Program-made: the position numbers and the translations under genes
Part shown: one piece after another, positions 8,902 to 17,052 of the stretch
Layout of the letters: each line of letters starts with the position of its first letter
How positions within the stretch are numbered: position 1 is the stretch's first letter
Source: Hyphomicrobiales bacterium
GTDB lineage: Bacteria; Pseudomonadota; Alphaproteobacteria; Rhizobiales; Rhizobiaceae
Length of the DNA stretch: 64,000 bases
Direction of reading: 5' to 3'
Assembly: GCA_017305935.1 (NCBI GenBank)
Contig: JAFKJU010000015.1
Coordinates: 124,001 to 188,000, forward strand
Notes under the pieces: model-generated
What the model was told of the DNA's origin: nothing
Seen by the model: the letters and a program-made list of their open reading frames with translations, nothing else
Databases searched by the model: none

Positions 8902-9249
8902 CATGATCCTCCTGATTGGACCGCCAATCTTGGCGCGGGTCGGTGAGTCTGTCATCTGGCGTGCGCACCGGAAACGCGCGCACGCAACCTTGTCCACAGC
9001 ATTGAGCACCCGGAGGCCGCCGCTACCCGCCGCCTCGGTCAACGATTCGGGCTATTTTCCACGTATCGGACCTCCTCCCGTCTCTCACGACGGCGAACAC
9101 GCTGATACAGATTGTCGATTGCGGCATCGCGACGACCTGGATGCAAGGCAGACGGGTCTCAAGCCGCCGCAACTCAACCGTCGCCGTCTCTGCGGCGACT
9201 ATACGATGATCTTCTCTGTGGCCGGCATTTGCCAGCTTGAAGCGGAGAA

Positions 9250-9270
9250 GTGTCATAAATCTGTCATAAA
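9250..9270 (+). promoter_or_regulatory. Pho box (PhoB operator) upstream of the Nudix gene
   Basis: TGTCATAAATCTGTCATAAA at 9251-9270 gives two TGTCAT direct repeats spaced 11 bases apart. That is almost exactly the alphaproteobacterial Pho box (CTGTCAT-N4-CTGTCAT). It ends 51 bases before the Nudix start codon. A TTGACA-like element follows at about 9303. The rest of the 8902-9321 interval shows nothing I can support. Confidence 0.8.
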
Positions 9271-9321
9271 ATCCCGAAGCCTATTGATTTGAAATGGGAT
9301 TCTTGACAGCCTGCATCGGTC

Positions 9322-9837
9322 ATGAAGTCAAAGAGAAAGGGCGGCAAGTCCCGCCCGGTCACCCCACCTACCCTGTTTCAACAGCTTGCGAAACATCCTG
9401 ACAAGCTGTTCACCGGTGCATTTCGGAAGCAATACGGCGCTCTCTGCTTCCGGTACAGGAAGAGTGACGAGGAGATCGACATTCTGGTGATCACCTCCCG
9501 TGACACCGGGCGCTGGGTCATTCCGAAGGGCTGGCCGATGAAAAAGAAGAAGCCGCATCAAGCGGCAGCGACCGAGGCCTGGGAGGAAGCGGGTGTCCGC
9601 GGCAAGGCCAACAAGACGCCGGTCGGCAGTTATGTCTATCTCAAGGAACTGGACGACGGCGATGTCGCTCCAGTCATCGTCGAGATGTATCAGGTCGAGG
9701 TGACGGAGACCCAGGCGGATTTCAAGGAAAAAGGCCAACGCGTCATCGCCTGGGTCAGCCCGGACGAGGCGGCACGGCGCGTACGCGAGATCGAATTGAA
9801 GTCGCTGCTGGTGAACTTCAAACCGTTGCCCCGCTGA
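9322..9837 (+). CDS. Nudix hydrolase, DIPP-like
   Basis: A 171-residue single-domain Nudix protein. The Nudix box spans residues 70-92, starting GWPMKKKK and ending TEAWEEAGV. The catalytic EExG core (E85, E88, E89, G91) is kept, but the first Glu is Lys (K76) and the Arg is Thr (T84). The preceding WVIPKGWP is typical of diphosphoinositol-polyphosphate/dinucleotide pyrophosphatases. It should hydrolyse a nucleoside- or inositol-linked pyrophosphate in the cytosol. The Pho box upstream predicts induction on phosphate starvation. Its exact substrate is not determinable. Confidence 0.85.
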   Translation: MKSKRKGGKSRPVTPPTLFQQLAKHPDKLFTGAFRKQYGALCFRYRKSDEEIDILVITSRDTGRWVIPKGWPMKKKKPHQAAATEAWEEAGVRGKANKTPVGSYVYLKELDDGDVAPVIVEMYQVEVTETQADFKEKGQRVIAWVSPDEAARRVREIELKSLLVNFKPLPR

Positions 9838-9979
9838 AGGCAGGCGGCAGGGCAACCGCGCCGGCACCGCTGCCGACGGCTTGAGGAAATGGGCCTTTGC
9901 CCGACCATGATGTCGTCCTTCTCAACCGAAAGCCATTCGTCGGGAAGCGTGACGACACCGTCCGGCATCGGGCCGACCG

Positions 9980-10219
9980 TCACCCAGCCTGACGCTTCCA
10001 ATTCTTGTAAGGCGCCAGTTTCTGGCCGGGAAACCGTGTTTCGATTTCGGTTTCGACCTGCGCGATCCGGGCAAGGACATCGCTTGTGTCCTGCCCTGCC
10101 CGCGAGAGCTCCTCGCTCTTCGTCTCCAGATCACGCATCGCCTCGTACAGCTCTTCCTCGGCCATCGCCGAAAGAACGTCTGCGAAAACGGCAGGATCGC
10201 GTTGCATATTCTGCATCAT
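9980..10219 (-). CDS. Small hypothetical coiled-coil protein (79 aa)
   Basis: A 79-residue acidic protein with a long helical, coiled-coil-like centre (AEEELYEAMRDLETKSEELS, then VLARIAQVETEIETRF) and a conserved-looking tail PGQKLAPYKNWKRQ. The start at 10219 has AAGGTGA upstream. I do not recognise a named family; the tail looks like that of small rhizobial proteins. It is isolated between convergent and same-strand genes. Confidence 0.55.
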   Translation of the reverse strand: MMQNMQRDPAVFADVLSAMAEEELYEAMRDLETKSEELSRAGQDTSDVLARIAQVETEIETRFPGQKLAPYKNWKRQAG

Positions 10220-10378
10220 GATTCACCTTGAGAGCGCGGCCATGCAGCCGGATTAGTCCGCCGCCAACACGGAAAGACTTCAGACGCGATGCATCGGCGT
10301 TTACACGCGCTCGCTTCGCGCGGTGGCAGATTCCTGCAATCCCATTGTCCTGGCGGAATGTGCATCCCGCGCCGCCCG

Positions 10379-10801
10379 TCAGCTTTCCGAGCGCTTGCGG
10401 TCATAGAGATGGGTCACCTTGCGTTCGACATCGCGGTCGCCCTCGCTATCGGCGGCTTGGCGCAGCATTTCCGTCAAACGAGCAATCTCCTCCTCGTTCA
10501 GCTTTTCAATGCCGATGAAGCGGTTTTCAGCCGTGGCGGTGGTGAGGATCAGTTCATCGAGCTTGGCTTGCAGAGCCTTGCTATCACGGTTCTGGGAATT
10601 CTGCAGGATGAAAACCATGAGAAATGTGATGATCGTCGTGCCGGTATTGACGACGAGTTGCCACGTTTCGGAGAAGCCGAAAATCGGGCCTGTGATCGCC
10701 CAGACGACGATGGCGATGAAGGCCAGGACAAAGGTTGCGGGCTTGCCGCTCGTTTCCGCCACCAGATTTGAAAATTGGCAGAACGCTTCACTGATACGCA
10801 T
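10379..10801 (-). CDS. Low-affinity iron permease family protein
   Basis: A 140-residue inner-membrane protein with two membrane segments (FVLAFIAIVVWAITGPIFGF and TGTTIITFLMVFILQNSQNR). They are followed by the family's cytosolic KALQAKLDELI helix and a charged tail. This is the bacterial version of the low-affinity iron permease family (PF04120); transport itself is not proven for bacterial members. Start at 10801 (MRISEAF) is supported by GGAGAG upstream. It lies downstream of the glycine-zipper stress protein on the same strand. Confidence 0.82.
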   Translation of the reverse strand: MRISEAFCQFSNLVAETSGKPATFVLAFIAIVVWAITGPIFGFSETWQLVVNTGTTIITFLMVFILQNSQNRDSKALQAKLDELILTTATAENRFIGIEKLNEEEIARLTEMLRQAADSEGDRDVERKVTHLYDRKRSES

Positions 10802-10869
10802 GCACGTCTCTCCGCGCGGGAAATCGATGGAGGCCGGCTCAAGCGCCGGCCTCGGTTTTCTCTTTCCGA

Positions 10870-11463
10870 TCAACGGCGATAGCGAAGACGCTCCTGTTCG
10901 ATTTCGGCCGGGCCATAGGGCGGCAGAGTGTCGTCGAAGCGCGTCCAGCCCTGTTCGTTATAGGCGGCGCGGCGCTCGACCGGATCGACCCAGTTGGACT
11001 GACGCAGGATGCTTTCGGCTTCGGTATAGAGGTCGTCGGCAACGCGGGCGGTGACCAGCGTACCGCCGCGACGGACGCCTTCAGCATAGACATGGGCATT
11101 TTCTTCCGGCACGCCGGAATTGGTCAATGCGCCGATCAGGCCACCGGCAGCGCCGCCGGCAACGGCACCCGCAGCAGCCCCGGCCGCCGTCGCAGCCAGC
11201 CAGCCGGCGGCGACGACCGGCCCGACGCCGGGAATGGCCATGATGCCCAGGCCGGTCAGCAGGCCTCCGATGCCGCCGACGGCCGCGCCGATGCCGGCGC
11301 CCGTGCCAGCCCCTTCGGCAGCGTTCGACTCGCCTTCATAACGGCCGTCCGCATTGTTGGAAACGATGCTGATATCGTCGGACGGAATGCCCCGCGCCTC
11401 CAGCGCGCTGACTGCAGCGCGGGCATCGGAATAGTCGTCGAACAGTCCGGTAACGGTTTTCAT
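10870..11463 (-). CDS. General stress protein with YflT-like domain and glycine-zipper
   Basis: About 197 residues. The N-terminal 50 residues (KTVTGLFDDYSDARAAVSAL, GIPSDDISIVSN) match the general stress protein 17M-like (YflT) fold. A long Gly/Ala-rich segment (about residues 57-130, e.g. GAGIGAAVGGIGGLLTGLG) is a glycine-zipper likely to insert into a membrane. The C-terminus is soluble. Start at 11463 has GGAG upstream. Such proteins are stress-linked; no enzyme activity is evident. Confidence 0.75.
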   Translation of the reverse strand: MKTVTGLFDDYSDARAAVSALEARGIPSDDISIVSNNADGRYEGESNAAEGAGTGAGIGAAVGGIGGLLTGLGIMAIPGVGPVVAAGWLAATAAGAAAGAVAGGAAGGLIGALTNSGVPEENAHVYAEGVRRGGTLVTARVADDLYTEAESILRQSNWVDPVERRAAYNEQGWTRFDDTLPPYGPAEIEQERLRYRR

Positions 11464-11486
11464 TGGCGTGCTCCTCGTATTGGGTG

Positions 11487-11804
11487 TCAGTTGGCGACGA
11501 TATTGCCCTGATAATCCAGGGCGACGTTCATGGACTTGCCGTCCTTCATGGCCGTGCCGCGCCACACGCCTTTGTCATCGAGCTTCAGGCCAGTGACGTC
11601 GGCATAGCCGGCTTCGACGATACGATCCTTGGCCTGGGCCTCGGTAAAGCTGTTGGCGCCTTCGACCGGAGCGGTCGGATTGGAACTGTCGGGTGTCGCT
11701 ACGGCCGGCGTATCGCCGTCGGTTGCCGGAGCGGTCGAGGTCTGCGCAAAGGCAGCAAAAGTCGAAGCGCCGACGAACGCGGCGGCGAGAAGAAGCTTTT
11801 TCAT
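11487..11804 (-). CDS. Exported small protein, PepSY-like
   Basis: A 105-residue secreted protein. The signal peptide is MKKLLLAAAFVGASTFAAFA, cleaved before QTS. A low-complexity Thr/Pro/Ala linker follows (about residues 21-50). The compact C-terminal domain (FTEAQAKDRIVEAGYADVTG, then DKGVWRGTAMKDGKSMNVAL) looks like a PepSY-type fold, found in many alphaproteobacterial periplasmic proteins. Function unknown. It is 23 bases upstream of the glycine-zipper gene and may be co-transcribed with it. Confidence 0.7.
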   Translation of the reverse strand: MKKLLLAAAFVGASTFAAFAQTSTAPATDGDTPAVATPDSSNPTAPVEGANSFTEAQAKDRIVEAGYADVTGLKLDDKGVWRGTAMKDGKSMNVALDYQGNIVAN

Positions 11805-12081
11805 AATTGTTTCCTCGTGTTAGCCCTTTTACAGGTGCTGGGGTAACGCGCACTTTTCCTTTTGGTTCCACGCCGGTGGAAGAAGCCGTCAAGGTCGGTG
11901 AGATGCGTTTCGGGTTCCGCACGAGTCTCGAAAGTGAATTGGCGCGGCCGCTCGCCCTCCAGTCCGATCCAATCCATGATCATCCGATTTTGCTGCCTTC
12001 ACGATCCGGGAAAGGCAGGAACCGCATGGCCGCCGACCGAAGATCTTGTGTGACAAACAAAAGAGAACCGTCGGCGGAATG

Positions 12082-12111
12082 GGGCCTGCCCGGTTCTCGC
12101 CGGGCAGGCCC
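12082..12111 (-). terminator. Terminator-like hairpin after aztC
   Basis: GGGCCTGCCCGG (12082-12093) and CCGGGCAGGCCC (12100-12111) form a perfect 12-bp stem with a 6-base loop, 6 bases beyond the aztC stop. Reading the minus strand, a T-rich stretch follows only after about 15 bases. It probably ends the zinc operon. The remainder of 11805-12117 (313 bases) shows no gene I can support. Confidence 0.6.
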
Positions 12112-12117
12112 GGTGGA

Positions 12118-13077
12118 TCAGCTTCCGAGGATGGCGGCCTTGAGGGTCTTGACGTTGTGACGGAACATATCGATGTAGGTGGACGCAGGACCGTCCTCGC
12201 CGGAAAGCGCGTCGGAATAGAGCGTGCCGCCGACCTTGATTCCCGTTTCTGCCGAGATCTGCTCGATGAGGCGCGGATTGGTGATGTTCTCCAGGAAGAG
12301 CGCCGATGCCTTGTCTTCCTTCACCTGATCGATCAGCTTGGCGACGTCCGCGGCCGATGCCTCCGCTTCGGTGGAGATGCCTTCCGGCGCGATGAACTTG
12401 AGACCATAATCGTGTTCGAAATAGCCGAATGCGTCATGGGTCGTGATGATCGTCCGCTTGTCGGCCGGAATCTCCGCGATCGCCGCCTTTACGTCCTTTT
12501 CAAGCGCTTCGAGCTTTGCGAGATAAGCCTCGGCATTCGCCGTATAGGTGGCGCAACCTGCCTTGTCGGTCTCGCAGAAGGCGTCTGCGATGTTCTTCAC
12601 GTAAATCTCGCCATTGTGAATCGACTGCCAGGCATGCGGGTCGAATTCACCGTGATGATGGTGATGGTCTTCGTGACCGGCTTCTTTCTTTTCTCCTCCT
12701 TCATGATCATGGTGATGCTCCTCCTCGGCCTTCAGCGGTTCGATACCCTTGGTGACCTCGACGACCGGGGCCTTTGTGCCGCTCGTCTCGATCAGCCGCT
12801 TCATGAAGCCTTCGAGTTCGAGACCGTTGACCAGGACGACATTCGCCGCTTCGAGCGCCACGGCGTCGGCCGGGCGCGGTTCGTAGACATGGGCGTCGCC
12901 ATCGGGGCCGACGAGCGTCTTCACCTCGACACGCTCGCCGCCGACATTCTTGGCGAGATCCGCGATGATGGAGAAGCTCGCCACCACATTGAGCTCGGCA
13001 GCCGTCGCGGATGCGGCGAAACCGCCCGAAAGCGCAAGCAGGCTGGCATAGGTTGCGATGCGGAACGTCCTGAACAT
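12118..13077 (-). CDS. aztC: Zinc ABC transporter substrate-binding protein (AztC/ZnuA type)
   Basis: A 319-residue periplasmic metal-binding protein of cluster A-I. It has a signal peptide ending ASATAAE and the family opening LNVVASFSIIADLAKNVGGE. A His/Asp/Glu-rich loop (about residues 120-144, e.g. HHHDHEGGEKK and HEDHHHHHGEFDPHAW) is typical for zinc proteins. The conserved metal ligands include His in DAHVYEPRP, DPHAW and TTHDAFGYFEH. It delivers zinc to the AztB/AztA transporter encoded upstream on the same strand, 18 bases away. Zur-type control is predicted from the shared promoter. Confidence 0.9.
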   Translation of the reverse strand: MFRTFRIATYASLLALSGGFAASATAAELNVVASFSIIADLAKNVGGERVEVKTLVGPDGDAHVYEPRPADAVALEAANVVLVNGLELEGFMKRLIETSGTKAPVVEVTKGIEPLKAEEEHHHDHEGGEKKEAGHEDHHHHHGEFDPHAWQSIHNGEIYVKNIADAFCETDKAGCATYTANAEAYLAKLEALEKDVKAAIAEIPADKRTIITTHDAFGYFEHDYGLKFIAPEGISTEAEASAADVAKLIDQVKEDKASALFLENITNPRLIEQISAETGIKVGGTLYSDALSGEDGPASTYIDMFRHNVKTLKAAILGS

Positions 13078-13095
13078 GAAAATCTCCTTTTGCTG

Positions 13096-13962
13096 TCAGG
13101 CTGTCTTATGGCGGGAGGAGGCGAAGGCGCTGCGAAGAACGCCTCTCGATCCGCCCAGGGTGGAAAGGATGTAGAAGCCGCCGGCGGTGAAGATGATCGC
13201 TGGGCCGGACGGCATCGACGCATGGTAGGAAAGCAGGAGCCCGCCCAACGAGGACACGGCCGCGATTGCAACGGCGATGAGACACATCGGCCCCACCCGG
13301 TTCGACCAGAACCGGGATGCGGCGGCGGGAAGCATCATCAGTCCAACGGAGAGGAGCGTGCCGAGCGCCTGGAACCCTCCGACGAGATTGAGCACGACAA
13401 GCGTCAGGAACAGGAAATGCGCCGGCGCGCCGATGCGGCTGACCGACCGAAGGAAGAGCGGATCGAGGCACTCCGCCACGAGCGCGCGCCAGAAGACGGC
13501 GAGCGCCAGGAAGGTGACGGCGGCGATGCTCACGATCAGGATCAGGGCGTCGTTGTTGAGCGCCAGGACGGAGCCGAACAGCACATGCATCAGGTCGACG
13601 CTCGATCCGCGCCACGACACCATCAGGACGCCGACGGCAAGCGAGATCAGGTAGAAGGCCGCCATCGAGGCGTCTTCCTTCTGAATGGTCAGGCGAGACA
13701 CGACCCCCGATCCGAGCGCCACCAGAAGCCCGACGACAAGCCCGCCGATGGTCATCGGGATGATCTCCAGACCGAAGAGAAGGAAACCGATGGCGGCGCC
13801 GGGAAGGATCGCATGGGACATGGCGTCGCCGGTCAGGCTCATGCGGCGCAGCATCAGAAAGACGCCGACCGGCGCGCAGCTGGCCGACAGGAACAGCGAG
13901 CCGAGCAAGGCGCGCTGCATGAAGCCGTAGCGGATGAAGGGTTCGATCAGATACTCATACAT
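13096..13962 (-). CDS. aztB: Zinc ABC transporter permease (AztB/ZnuB type)
   Basis: A 288-residue inner-membrane protein with about eight hydrophobic segments. The ABC-3 family signature appears as RMSLTGDAMSHAILPGAAIG near the N-terminus, and the conserved HFLFLTLVVLNLVGGFQALG lies in the second half. The start at 13962 (MYEYLIEPF) overlaps the end of the ATPase gene by 8 bases, showing translational coupling. The order ATPase-permease-binding protein matches azt loci; the beta-propeller partner AztD is not present here. Confidence 0.88.
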   Translation of the reverse strand: MYEYLIEPFIRYGFMQRALLGSLFLSASCAPVGVFLMLRRMSLTGDAMSHAILPGAAIGFLLFGLEIIPMTIGGLVVGLLVALGSGVVSRLTIQKEDASMAAFYLISLAVGVLMVSWRGSSVDLMHVLFGSVLALNNDALILIVSIAAVTFLALAVFWRALVAECLDPLFLRSVSRIGAPAHFLFLTLVVLNLVGGFQALGTLLSVGLMMLPAAASRFWSNRVGPMCLIAVAIAAVSSLGGLLLSYHASMPSGPAIIFTAGGFYILSTLGGSRGVLRSAFASSRHKTA

Positions 13963-14731
13963 GTAAGCCAACTCTGACGTTATCCGCGCTGGCCACTGCC
14001 GGGTTTGCCACGCACAAGCCGGCCTGCTCGTCCCAGGATTCCTGGAAGTCCCGGGCAAGAGCGAGGTTTTTCGCCGTCAGAACCTGTGCCGTTGGCCCAG
14101 CGGCAACAAGGGAGCGCGCAAGCAGGAATGCCTGCGGAAAATGTTCGCGGACGAGGTCGAGGTCGTGCAGGACGCAGAGGACGGTCCGTCCTTCGACACT
14201 CCAGCGTTTGATGAGGTCGATCAGGTCGCGCACCGTCCGGCTGTCGACGGCGTTGAACGGCTCGTCCAGAAGGATGAGGTCCGCATCCTGCAGCATGGTT
14301 CGTGCAAACAGCGTCCGCTGCATCTGACCCCCGGAAAGGCTGTCGAGCGGACGCTTTTCGAAGCCGGTCAATCCGACAGCCTTCAGGGCGGCCGCCAGTT
14401 CGGCCCTGTCCTGCGCTGTGATGCGTCCGAGCAGTCCTCTCCTCTGCCAGAAGCCCATCGACACGAGGTCGATTACGCGTGCGGGAAAGCTGCGGTCGAG
14501 TTCGGATTGCTGGGGCAGATAGGCAAGACGGTTGCATGAGACCCTGCACCGCCCCTCGATCGGCTTCAGGATGGAGGCGATCCCTTTCATCAGCGTGGAT
14601 TTGCCAGAGCCGTTGGCGCCGACGATCGCCGTCAATGCACCACGCGCCACCTCACCGTGAATGTGATGTACGGCGGGATGGCCCTGATAGCCGAGGGTCA
14701 GATTTTCGAAATGCAGGCTTGTGCCGGTCAT
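13955..14731 (-). CDS. aztA: Zinc ABC transporter ATP-binding protein (AztA/ZnuC type)
   Basis: A 258-residue ABC ATPase. Walker A is GANGSGKST, the signature LSGGQMQR, Walker B LILLDEPF, and the H-loop is in CVLHDLDLV. It is the first gene of the zinc operon and powers uptake through AztB. The start at 14731 has GGAG upstream; a longer frame reaches 14806 but would run through the operator. The Zur-like inverted repeat lies 33-77 bases upstream. Confidence 0.88.
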   Translation of the reverse strand: MTGTSLHFENLTLGYQGHPAVHHIHGEVARGALTAIVGANGSGKSTLMKGIASILKPIEGRCRVSCNRLAYLPQQSELDRSFPARVIDLVSMGFWQRRGLLGRITAQDRAELAAALKAVGLTGFEKRPLDSLSGGQMQRTLFARTMLQDADLILLDEPFNAVDSRTVRDLIDLIKRWSVEGRTVLCVLHDLDLVREHFPQAFLLARSLVAAGPTAQVLTAKNLALARDFQESWDEQAGLCVANPAVASADNVRVGLHV

Positions 14732-14763
14732 GGCCACTCCGGGGTTGACAACGACTGGATAGG

Positions 14764-14808
14764 TAATGTTATTACGTTCGTCAAATGGAAAGTTATGTAA
14801 TAACATTA
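14764..14808. promoter_or_regulatory. Zur-type operator region between aztABC and zur
   Basis: TAATGTTATTAC (14764-14775) and GTAATAACATTA (14797-14808) are a perfect 12-bp inverted repeat separated by 21 bases. Each arm itself resembles a Zur half-palindrome (ATGT-N4-AC-type core, as in known Zur boxes ATGTTATA..ACAT). The region is AT-rich in otherwise GC-rich DNA and sits in the divergent promoter, so it probably binds two Zur dimers controlling both directions. Confidence 0.72.
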
Positions 14809-14964
14809 TTGAAAGATGACATGCGCGCCGAGTTTGAGCCGTATGCCCTTCGCGATCGTTGCCGTCGGCGGTTCGGGCGCAACGTCCTGAAGGCGAAACT
14901 CCAGGATCGGGGGGTTGAGGCCGCGGCCTTGGATCGCATTCTCGCCACGCGATGGAGAAGCTGG

Positions 14965-15378
14965 ATGACGCAGGCGGCCCAGGCTCACGATCTCAAGCTG
15001 ACGAAAAACCAGCACCTCGTGCTCTCGGTGCTGGAATCGTCCCGGCAGCCGCTGAGCGCCTACAGCATACTGGACCGTCTTCGTGGACACGGGTTGAAAG
15101 CGCCGCTTCAGGTCTATCGCGCCCTGGAGAAACTTCTTGAGGCGGGCCGGGTTCATCGCCTTGAAAGCATGAACGCCTTCGTCGTCTGCTGTCATTCCCG
15201 GCATGGGCAAATCCACCCCAGGATCACCGCCTTCGAGATTTGCGAGAGCTGCGGGAAGGTCAACGAGTTCCACGACGAGAAAGTCGAGAGCGCGCTGATA
15301 CAGCACGCACGCAGCAGCGGCTTCAAGATCAGGGCGAGCGCGATCGAGGTCCACGGCCTGTGCGCTGACTGCCATTAA
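14965..15378 (+). CDS. zur: Zinc uptake regulator, Fur family (Zur)
   Basis: A 137-residue Fur-family repressor. The winged-helix part includes LTKNQHLVLSVLESSRQPLS, AYSILDRLRGHGLKAPLQVY and RALEKLLEAGRVHRLESMNA. The last carries the VYRAL-type DNA-contact motif, and the KAPLQVYRALE form is typical of Zur rather than ferric Fur. C-terminal zinc ligands are ICESCG and LCADCH. I chose the ATG at 14965 (GGAGAAG upstream), which gives normal family length. The frame stays open back to 14785, but that would start inside the operator. Confidence 0.88.
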   Translation: MTQAAQAHDLKLTKNQHLVLSVLESSRQPLSAYSILDRLRGHGLKAPLQVYRALEKLLEAGRVHRLESMNAFVVCCHSRHGQIHPRITAFEICESCGKVNEFHDEKVESALIQHARSSGFKIRASAIEVHGLCADCH

Positions 15379-15416
15379 CTGCTATCCCGCCGAAGCAAGG
15401 CTCTCTCTACATGGAT

Positions 15417-15438
15417 TTTGTTACGTTATATCATTAAG
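15417..15438 (+). promoter_or_regulatory. Possible Zur box upstream of zigA
   Basis: TTACGTTATATCATTA (15421-15436) lies 12 bases before the zigA ribosome-binding region. Read as ACGT-TATA-TCAT it resembles the ATGTTATA..CAT core of Zur sites and the two arms at 14764-14808. It falls in the 71-base gap between zur and zigA, so zigA may have its own zinc-repressed promoter. Confidence 0.5.
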
Positions 15439-15449
15439 AAAGGTATCGA

Positions 15450-16655
15450 ATGGCCAAGAAACTTCCCGTCACGGTCCTCTCCGGCTTTCTCGGAGTCGGC
15501 AAGACCACGCTGCTCAACCATATCCTTGCCAATCGCGAGGGCATGCGGGTCGCGCTCATCGTCAACGACATGAGCGAGGTCAACGTCGATGCCGCGCTCG
15601 TCCGCGACGGCGGCGCCAACCTCTCTCGAACGCAGGAGCAACTCGTCGAAATGACGAACGGCTGCATCTGTTGCACATTGCGCGACGACCTGCTGACGGA
15701 GGTGCGCGCGCTCGCCGAGCAGGACCGCTTCGACTATCTGCTGATCGAATCGACCGGCATCGCCGAGCCGCTTCCCGTCGCCGCGACCTTCGATTTCCGG
15801 GATGAGAACGGCCGCAGCCTCTCCGACGTCGCCAAGCTCGACACCATGGTCACCGTGGTCGACGCCGCCAATCTTCTCAGGGACTACAGCTCGACGGACT
15901 TCCTTGCCGATCGCGGCGAGACGGCGGGAGACGGCGACGAACGGACCCTCGTCGATCTTCTGGTCGAGCAGATCGAGTTCGCCGATGTCGTGGTGCTGAA
16001 CAAGATCGGCGTGGCGACGCCTGAGCAGCGGGACGCCGCGCGCAAGATCATCGCCTCCCTCAATCCCGATGCCAGGCTCATCGAGGTCGATTTCGGGAAA
16101 GTCGATCTAAAGGATGTGCTCGGCACCGGCCGCTTCGATTTCGACAAGGCCGAACAGCATCCCCTCTGGTTCAAGGAGCTGCATGGCTTCAAGGACCATG
16201 TGCCCGAAACCGAGGAATACGGCATCCGGTCCTTTGTCTATCGTGCGAAGCGCCCCTTCGACCCGGTGCGTTTCCAGACATTCATCGACCGGTCCTGGCC
16301 GGGCGTGGTGCGCGCAAAGGGCTTCTTCTGGCTGGCGACACGGCCGCACCATGTCGGGGAGATCAGCCAGGCCGGTGCTTTCGTGCGCACCGGCAAGATG
16401 GGCCTGTGGTGGTCCTCCGTGCCGAAGGAGCAATGGCCCCGCGATCCCGCCTTCCTGAACATGATGAAACCCCATCTCGATCCGGTCTGGGGTGACCGGC
16501 GGCAGGAGATCGTCTTCATCGGCGCCGATCCGATGGCCGAGAGGGAAATCCGGGCCGAACTGGACGCCTGCCTGCTGGACGCCCAGACGTTCAGACCGGA
16601 TCTCTGGCGCAATCTGCCCGACCCGTTCGCAAGCTGGGACAGAAAGGCAGCCTGA
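15450..16655 (+). CDS. zigA: Zinc metallochaperone GTPase, COG0523 family (ZigA-like)
   Basis: A 401-residue G3E-family GTPase. The P-loop is [10 protein letters not shown] (residues 12-21), the metal-binding CxCC motif is GCICCTLR (Cys72, 74, 75), with the [10 protein letters not shown] switch and NKIG base motif. The C-terminal CobW_C domain follows. Such proteins are made during zinc shortage and hand zinc to client enzymes. The linkage to aztABC-zur and the nearby Zur-like box support the zinc role over a cobalt (CobW) one. AAAGG upstream sets the start. Confidence 0.88.
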   Translation: MAKKLPVTVLSGFLGVGKTTLLNHILANREGMRVALIVNDMSEVNVDAALVRDGGANLSRTQEQLVEMTNGCICCTLRDDLLTEVRALAEQDRFDYLLIESTGIAEPLPVAATFDFRDENGRSLSDVAKLDTMVTVVDAANLLRDYSSTDFLADRGETAGDGDERTLVDLLVEQIEFADVVVLNKIGVATPEQRDAARKIIASLNPDARLIEVDFGKVDLKDVLGTGRFDFDKAEQHPLWFKELHGFKDHVPETEEYGIRSFVYRAKRPFDPVRFQTFIDRSWPGVVRAKGFFWLATRPHHVGEISQAGAFVRTGKMGLWWSSVPKEQWPRDPAFLNMMKPHLDPVWGDRRQEIVFIGADPMAEREIRAELDACLLDAQTFRPDLWRNLPDPFASWDRKAA

Positions 16656-16725
16656 ATGCCGGTACAATCGGACTGATCGGCGGTGGAGCAGGGTGCGGGA
16701 TCGTCGCTGAACGCACGGCTCGTGC

Positions 16726-16754
16726 TTGACAGCCTGTCGGATCGGCTCCTATCT
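16726..16754 (+). promoter_or_regulatory. Sigma70-type promoter of the riboswitch operon
   Basis: TTGACA at 16726-16731, a 17-base spacer, and CTATCT at 16749-16754 make a strong housekeeping promoter. Transcription from it would begin just before the cobalamin riboswitch. The preceding 16656-16725 holds no gene. Confidence 0.75.
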
Positions 16755-16945
16755 GGGGCGGACGGTTCCCGAGGCAAAGCCGGAGGGATTAATAGGGAAC
16801 ACGGTGAGGATGACCCGAACGGGGCCGAAACCGTGGCTGCCCCCGCAACTGTAAGCGGTGAGGGCTTGTCATCCATGCCACTGGTCCACGGACCGGGAAG
16901 GCCGGCAAGCCCTTCGACCCGTGAGCCAGGAGACCTGCCGTCATT
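16755..16945 (+). promoter_or_regulatory. Cobalamin (B12) riboswitch
   Basis: The conserved blocks occur in order: GGTTCC (about 16764), AAAGCCGGAGGGATTAATAG then GGAACACGGTG, the CCGTGGCTGCCCCCGCAACT box then GTAAGCGG (about 16830-16858), GCCACTGG, GGGAAGGCCGGC and GAGCCAGGAGACCTGCC (about 16923-16939). This is a full B12 aptamer. It should shut down translation or transcription of the following four genes when adenosylcobalamin is plentiful. Confidence 0.95.
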
Positions 16946-17052
16946 CGCCACAGCAACCGGACGGGGTGTACCGGGAAGCGTTGTGACGCCTTCGCGCCTC
17001 TTTGCGCGACGGCCGATCATCCTTCACCAGTGCCCGCTCGCCGAAGGATGAC

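Noticed and set aside
12046-13977. 643-codon plus-strand frame over the zinc operon
   Set aside because: Antisense to aztC and aztB, which have full family motifs; low-complexity Arg/Gly/Asp-rich translation typical of shadows.
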